From an uncultured bacterium (GTDB lineage: Bacteria; Verrucomicrobiota; Kiritimatiellia; UBA8416; CALETX01), in assembly GCA_937920455.1 (NCBI GenBank), contig CALETX010000139.1, positions 1 to 10,281 on the forward strand: a stretch of DNA of 10,281 nt, in the 5' to 3' direction. Positions 6,928-10,281 of the stretch are shown here, one piece after another (position 1 is the first letter of the stretch; each line of letters starts with the position of its first letter). The translations under genes and the position numbers were made by a program. The notes beneath the pieces were generated by a model, which worked only from the letters and a program-made list of their open reading frames with translations, made no database searches and was not told the origin of the DNA.

Positions 6928-8175
6928 TCATCCAACCTGCGTTGCGGCAAAGTGCCCGGCCAGCCTTCCACTTGAGAAGGCCCATTGCAAATTGAATCCA
7001 CCAGTAGGGCCGTCAACATCAAGAATCTCGCCTGCGAAAAAGAGACCGGTAACCTTCCGGCTTGAGAGCGTCTTTGCGTCCACCTCACTCACATCAACAC
7101 CCCCGAGCGTTACCATGGCTTCATCAAATCCTCCAGTTCCGACTGCGGTCATGCGAAATGCCTTTAGGGCCTGAATGATCCGTTTCGTCTCGCCGGCCGT
7201 AAGTTCGGCAGCAACGCGCGACATGCTCACACCAGCAGCCTGCATCACAGCCATGGCGAACGAGCCTGGAAGAATCGAGTCGAGGAGGTTTGCCACTTTC
7301 TTCGCGCCATGGCTGTTCCGCCACCTCTGAACCCTCCCAAACCATTCCTCCTCGTCTGCGCCTGGTTCACAATCCATGAGGATTTCAACCGCATCTTTGC
7401 CGCACAGCAGCTCCGCCACGAACCCGGAAATGTCCAACACCGCAGGGCCGGAAACGCCAGAATGCGTGAAAAGCATGCTGCCTTGCGAAACCAGCTTCTT
7501 GCCATCTGCTTTGATGCGAAGACGGGCGTTCTGAATAACCACCCCGGCCAGCGAGCCGGTCCACAGATCAGAAGTCCGTATGGGCGCAAGAGCAGGAAAT
7601 GGTCCTCTTATGGAATGCCCCGCCTGCTTCGCAAGGAGATAGCCGGAGTCCGACCCGCCCAGGTCTGGCCGCGTCATTCCGCCCGCTGCAAGCAGAACCG
7701 ACCTGCAGGAAAAAGTCCCGACCGACGCCCGCACTCCACACACTCTTCCGTCCTTGATAATCAGGCTCTCAATCTCTGAGCTAGTGAACACCGAAACCCC
7801 ACATTCAGCCAGCCGGCGCAACAGTGCGTCCCGTGCGTCCGAAGCCCTGCCTGACGCCGGATAAACACGCCAGCCGTCTTCAACGCGGAGTCGAACGCCA
7901 AGATCGTTAAGGAATTCAGTCAGCCTTTCAGAACCGAAGAAACGGAGAGCCGGCGCAACAAATCGCGCCTTATTCCCGAAACGCTTTAAAAAAACATCGG
8001 CTGGCAGAGTGTTGGTCAGATTGCCGCGGCCGCCTCCGGAAGCACAGAGCTTCGCCCCCGCGAAAGGCTGACGCTCAAAAAGGGCGACTTTTGCGCCAAG
8101 CCGCGAGGCAGCCAAAGCCGCCATCATACCCGCCGGACCTGCGCCGACAACGGCAACATCAACCCTTCTATCCAA
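6928..8175 (-). CDS. BaiN/HI0933 (YhiN)-family FAD-dependent oxidoreductase
   Basis: This flavoprotein belongs to the HI0933-like family (BaiN, YhiN, often annotated NAD(P)/FAD-dependent or aminoacetone oxidase). With the start at 8175 it has 415 residues, close to the family's roughly 390-420. An N-terminal Rossmann motif, VAVVGAGPAGMMAA, binds FAD. The family blocks CASGGGRGNLTNT, VLLAAGGMTRPDLGGSDSGY and a final DGPTGGFNLQWAFSSGRLAG follow. The C-terminal block completes the FAD site. The frame stays open up to a TTG at 8238, but that TTG has no ribosome site. The TTG at 8175 lies eight bases after GAGGAGG and starts just before the first strand, as in relatives, so it is preferred. The gene follows the MATE gene and precedes the polyferredoxin gene, both within 85 bases. 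The substrate is unknown: in gut clostridia BaiN acts on bile-acid intermediates, but most members are uncharacterised. Confidence 0.9.
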   Translation of the reverse strand: MDRRVDVAVVGAGPAGMMAALAASRLGAKVALFERQPFAGAKLCASGGGRGNLTNTLPADVFLKRFGNKARFVAPALRFFGSERLTEFLNDLGVRLRVEDGWRVYPASGRASDARDALLRRLAECGVSVFTSSEIESLIIKDGRVCGVRASVGTFSCRSVLLAAGGMTRPDLGGSDSGYLLAKQAGHSIRGPFPALAPIRTSDLWTGSLAGVVIQNARLRIKADGKKLVSQGSMLFTHSGVSGPAVLDISGFVAELLCGKDAVEILMDCEPGADEEEWFGRVQRWRNSHGAKKVANLLDSILPGSFAMAVMQAAGVSMSRVAAELTAGETKRIIQALKAFRMTAVGTGGFDEAMVTLGGVDVSEVDAKTLSSRKVTGLFFAGEILDVDGPTGGFNLQWAFSSGRLAGHFAATQVG

Positions 8176-8183
8176 AAGCACGG

Positions 8184-8190
8184 CCTCCTC
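8184..8190 (-). promoter_or_regulatory. Ribosome binding site supporting the TTG start of the flavoprotein
   Basis: GAGGAGG on the minus strand is eight bases upstream of the TTG at 8175. It is the strongest Shine-Dalgarno match in this gap and decides the start. A GTG at 8181 lies only two bases away, too close to be used. Confidence 0.5.
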
Positions 8191-8256
8191 GGCGAAGATG
8201 TACGGGCGTTTAAGTCGGACATATCCGCCGCGATGCAAGACTTATATCATCTTGCG

Positions 8257-9624
8257 CTATACACGCTTGTGCTTCCATTTTCCCTGCAGGAACCAGGAGG
8301 CAACAAGGATCCCATGGACTGTCACCGCAATCGCGATAGCCCACCATATTCCTCTTGTGGGCGGCCGCACAACACGCGAAAGAGCCACAGCAAGAGGAAC
8401 TTGAAGCCCCCATAGACTCACAAGGGTCAAGATCATTGGCGGAATCGTGTCGCCTGCTCCCTGCAGGGCCCGGCCAAGCACAATGGCTGTAATCGAGAAA
8501 ACATAGAATGGCGAAACTATTTTCAGATAATCTCCGCCCACATCCACCACGGCCGGCGAAGCATCAAAAATCCGCACCAACGGCCTCGCGAAGAAAAAGA
8601 AACAAACAGCGATGACAGCCATGACCGCCGTCGCAAATCCTGATGCAAGCCATGCCGCGGCAGACGCCCGTTCAGGTTTCCCGGCGCCCAGATTCTGCCC
8701 CACAATAGGAGCAACCGCGTTTCCGAACGCGAAAGCCGGCATCAGAGCTATTATGTGAAATCGGGTCCCGATGCCGTAGCCAGCAAGAGCCGCAGTGCCG
8801 CAGCGTCCTACCAGGCTCATGAGAGCCATCGCCATCAGGTTTCTTGAAAGAAGCTGGCCCATGCTTGGCAACCCTATTCTCGCAATTCTCCACATCAGGG
8901 GAATATCCAGCCTCAATGGAAACAACTGCGCGCGGAAACCGACTCTTCCCTTCACCAGCGGCATCCCCACCATTATCGCGCCCACAGCCTGTGACACGAC
9001 CGTCGCGAGCGCCGCGCCGCTCACCCCCAGTCTCGGAAAGCCAAGAAGGCCATAAATCAGAAGAGGATCGAGAATAATGTTCACGACATTGGAAATCGCC
9101 ATTGCCCACATCGGCACTGCCACCCGGCCGGCGGCATGAAAGACGCTCGAAACGGTAAAGAAGAAGAAGATAGTTATGCTGCCCAGGAATGAGATCCGCA
9201 GATAGCTGGCCGCCAGCAGATGAGCATGCGATGAACCGGCGGTAGCAGATCCCACCAGAATGGCGCAGAGGCCGCCGGCCCATATCCAGCCCGCGACACC
9301 GGCCACAATGCCCATGAGTCCAGCAAGCAGAATGGACTGGCGAACGACTGCTGAGGCATCTTGAACTCTTTCCGCGCCCACGGCCCTCGCGACAAGCGCA
9401 AGTGTGCCGGTCGAGATTCCCATGACCACCGGAAATAGCGCCATCAGCACTACCCCAGCCAACGCAACCGCCGCGACGCTCTCGGAACCCAGCCTTCCAA
9501 CCCAAAAAAGGTCAACCAGACTCTGCGCGTGCTGCAAAACGGCGCTCGCGAGCATTGGACCTGCGAGGGACAGTATGCCTTGCGTCAGATTGCCCGAAAC
9601 AAGATTGTTTTTTTTCCCATTCAC
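8257..9624 (-). CDS. MATE family efflux transporter
   Basis: This 455-residue polytopic inner-membrane protein has about twelve hydrophobic helices in two halves. It belongs to the multidrug and toxin extrusion (MATE) superfamily and exports cationic or aromatic compounds in exchange for Na+ or H+. Family marks are the opening LTQGILSLAGPMLASAVLQH, VDLFWVGRLGSESVAAVALA, the central VAPIVGQNLGAGKPERA and, near the end, GRALQGAGDTIPPM. The length is typical of NorM/DinF-type members. The start is a GTG at 9624. No good ribosome site lies in front of it: a GGGGG block is about 20 bases upstream and the frame closes with TAG 18 bases before. No other start upstream of the first helix was found. 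It is the first gene of the minus-strand series, so a promoter should lie in 9625 onward, but I could not identify one with confidence. The C-terminus ends with the basic tail KWKHKRV. The substrate cannot be inferred. Confidence 0.93.
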   Translation of the reverse strand: MNGKKNNLVSGNLTQGILSLAGPMLASAVLQHAQSLVDLFWVGRLGSESVAAVALAGVVLMALFPVVMGISTGTLALVARAVGAERVQDASAVVRQSILLAGLMGIVAGVAGWIWAGGLCAILVGSATAGSSHAHLLAASYLRISFLGSITIFFFFTVSSVFHAAGRVAVPMWAMAISNVVNIILDPLLIYGLLGFPRLGVSGAALATVVSQAVGAIMVGMPLVKGRVGFRAQLFPLRLDIPLMWRIARIGLPSMGQLLSRNLMAMALMSLVGRCGTAALAGYGIGTRFHIIALMPAFAFGNAVAPIVGQNLGAGKPERASAAAWLASGFATAVMAVIAVCFFFFARPLVRIFDASPAVVDVGGDYLKIVSPFYVFSITAIVLGRALQGAGDTIPPMILTLVSLWGLQVPLAVALSRVVRPPTRGIWWAIAIAVTVHGILVASWFLQGKWKHKRV

Positions 9625-10149
9625 GTAGAAGCTTTGCTAATTGCCCCCATCCTCAAAAAATGCAACAAGGTTTTTCAGGCGCCCTGTAGAATGAGCGTCC
9701 GAGGCAGAAAAAGAAATGGCAGCATCTCCCACTTGTGCCAGCCCACCATCATTAGTGAATAGAGACTTACCGCAGCTCCGGGCTGAAGAATACAAGCATG
9801 GATCAGCGCAAAGGTATTCCAGGCCGTGTGCCCGCACTGCCTTATGCGGCCAGCTCTATTTTCTTCACCGCGAAAATTACTTCGGAAAGCAACCTCGCAC
9901 GGTGGATAAGCAGCCAGTTTTGACTTGAAAACACCAACCTTCCGGACGGGAGTTCTCACTGGCCTGGACGAGTCACAGTCATCGGTGACAGCGTGCGCGT
10001 TTCTCTGGCTCCGCCTTGGCTAGACCTAATATTGAACGGAGTGAGGAGAAAGAGGTTGGCGAATTCACTTTAACCGATGTTGATTTTGCATGAGGCGACG
10101 CAACCAGTGACAGTGGCATGTTGCTGGTACAATAGATCGAACTGACTAG
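9625..10149. other. Intergenic stretch upstream of the MATE gene
   Basis: These 525 bases hold no supportable gene. A minus-strand frame of 94 codons (GTG at 9959 to 9675) has no ribosome site and no recognised domain. Plus-strand frames are short and match nothing I know, including the N-terminal part of the IS1380 transposase that would be expected before 10150. The promoter of the minus-strand cluster probably lies between about 9625 and 9750, but no convincing -35/-10 pair was seen. Confidence 0.55.
10103..10128. repeat. Inverted repeat before the transposase fragment
   Basis: ACCAGTGACA (10103-10112) and TGTTGCTGGT (10119-10128) form a 10-base stem around a six-base loop. Eight pairs are Watson-Crick and two are G-U wobbles in RNA. 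No T-run follows, so a terminator is unlikely. It lies about 20 bases before the recognisable transposase sequence. Confidence 0.3.
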
Positions 10150-10281
10150 GGCAGCGACCCTCCGTATGTGACCACCAACCTGGAGGGCGATCCACAGCAG
10201 CTATATTACGATGTCTGCTGCGGGCGAGGCGGGAGTGAGAACCGGATCAAGGAGCAGCAGTTGGACCTGTTTGCGGATCGG
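10150..10281 (+). mobile_element. IS1380-family transposase fragment (5' truncated, runs off the window)
   Basis: From the codon after a TAG at 10147-10149 the plus-strand frame reads GSDPPYVTTNLEGDPQQLYY, then DVCCGRGGSENRIKEQQLDL and FADR at the window edge. This matches the late catalytic region of IS1380-family DDE transposases, where a VTNLEGDP strand is followed by a Y-C-x-R-G block and ENRIKEQQLDLFADR, which holds the catalytic Glu. The roughly 250 residues that should come before it are not recognisable upstream in any plus-strand frame, and an in-frame TAG interrupts the alignment. The copy is therefore broken or truncated at its 5' end. How much 3' sequence survives lies outside the window. 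The frame carries no change within these 44 codons that would itself inactivate it. Confidence 0.85.

Noticed and set aside
9637..9672. TTGCAT / AATTAG pair with 17-base spacing as promoter for the MATE gene
   Set aside because: The -10 matches the consensus at only half its positions; too weak to list.
9675..9959. Minus-strand frame of 94 codons upstream of the MATE gene
   Set aside because: GTG start without ribosome site, no recognisable motif, mixed composition; coding status cannot be supported.
1..10281. CRISPR array, tRNA or rRNA genes
   Set aside because: No regularly spaced repeats and no tRNA- or rRNA-like sequences were seen on either strand.

Overview
The window reads as an intact, co-directional block of bacterial genes on the minus strand (about 1085-9624). 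It is bracketed by two stretches of decayed mobile or defence DNA read on the plus strand (1-691 and 10150-10281). Base composition is moderately GC-rich. The genes indicate a Gram-negative-type envelope: an outer-membrane beta-barrel ending in Phe and a CHASE2 periplasmic sensor. The mix of CHASE2 cyclase, ankyrin/TPR barrel protein, polyferredoxin, type III restriction remnant and IS1380 remnant would suit a PVC-group bacterium (Kiritimatiellota/Lentisphaerota-like) or a deltaproteobacterium. That assignment is a guess; nothing here is taxonomically decisive.

Left flank (1-1084, plus strand): a multiply frameshifted C-terminal remnant of a type III restriction (Res) helicase-nuclease, then a short fragment resembling the DUF4338/DruA family, then about 390 bases with nothing recognisable.

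Core, in order of transcription (right to left): a MATE efflux transporter (9624-8257); a BaiN/HI0933-family flavoprotein (8175-6928); a NapH-like membrane polyferredoxin (6899-6177); a secreted ankyrin-TPR protein and an outer-membrane TPR-barrel protein, which look like one gene split by a one-base frameshift (6112-4489); a CHASE2 adenylate cyclase with all its catalytic residues (4459-2219); and a response regulator/sigma-54-activator-like protein that has lost its key functional residues (2191-1085). Spacings are about 27-80 bases with no convincing terminator between genes, so one or two polycistronic units are likely.

The most interesting part is the downstream half. An outer-membrane/periplasmic protein-interaction module sits beside a periplasmic-sensor cAMP synthase and a catalytically dead, HTH-less NtrC-like protein. 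This could be an envelope-to-cytoplasm signalling unit, but its function is inferred from domain content only. The upstream half (transporter, flavoprotein, polyferredoxin) looks like redox/detoxification housekeeping.

Right flank (9625-10281): about 525 bases without a supportable gene, then the start of an IS1380-family transposase fragment running off the window.
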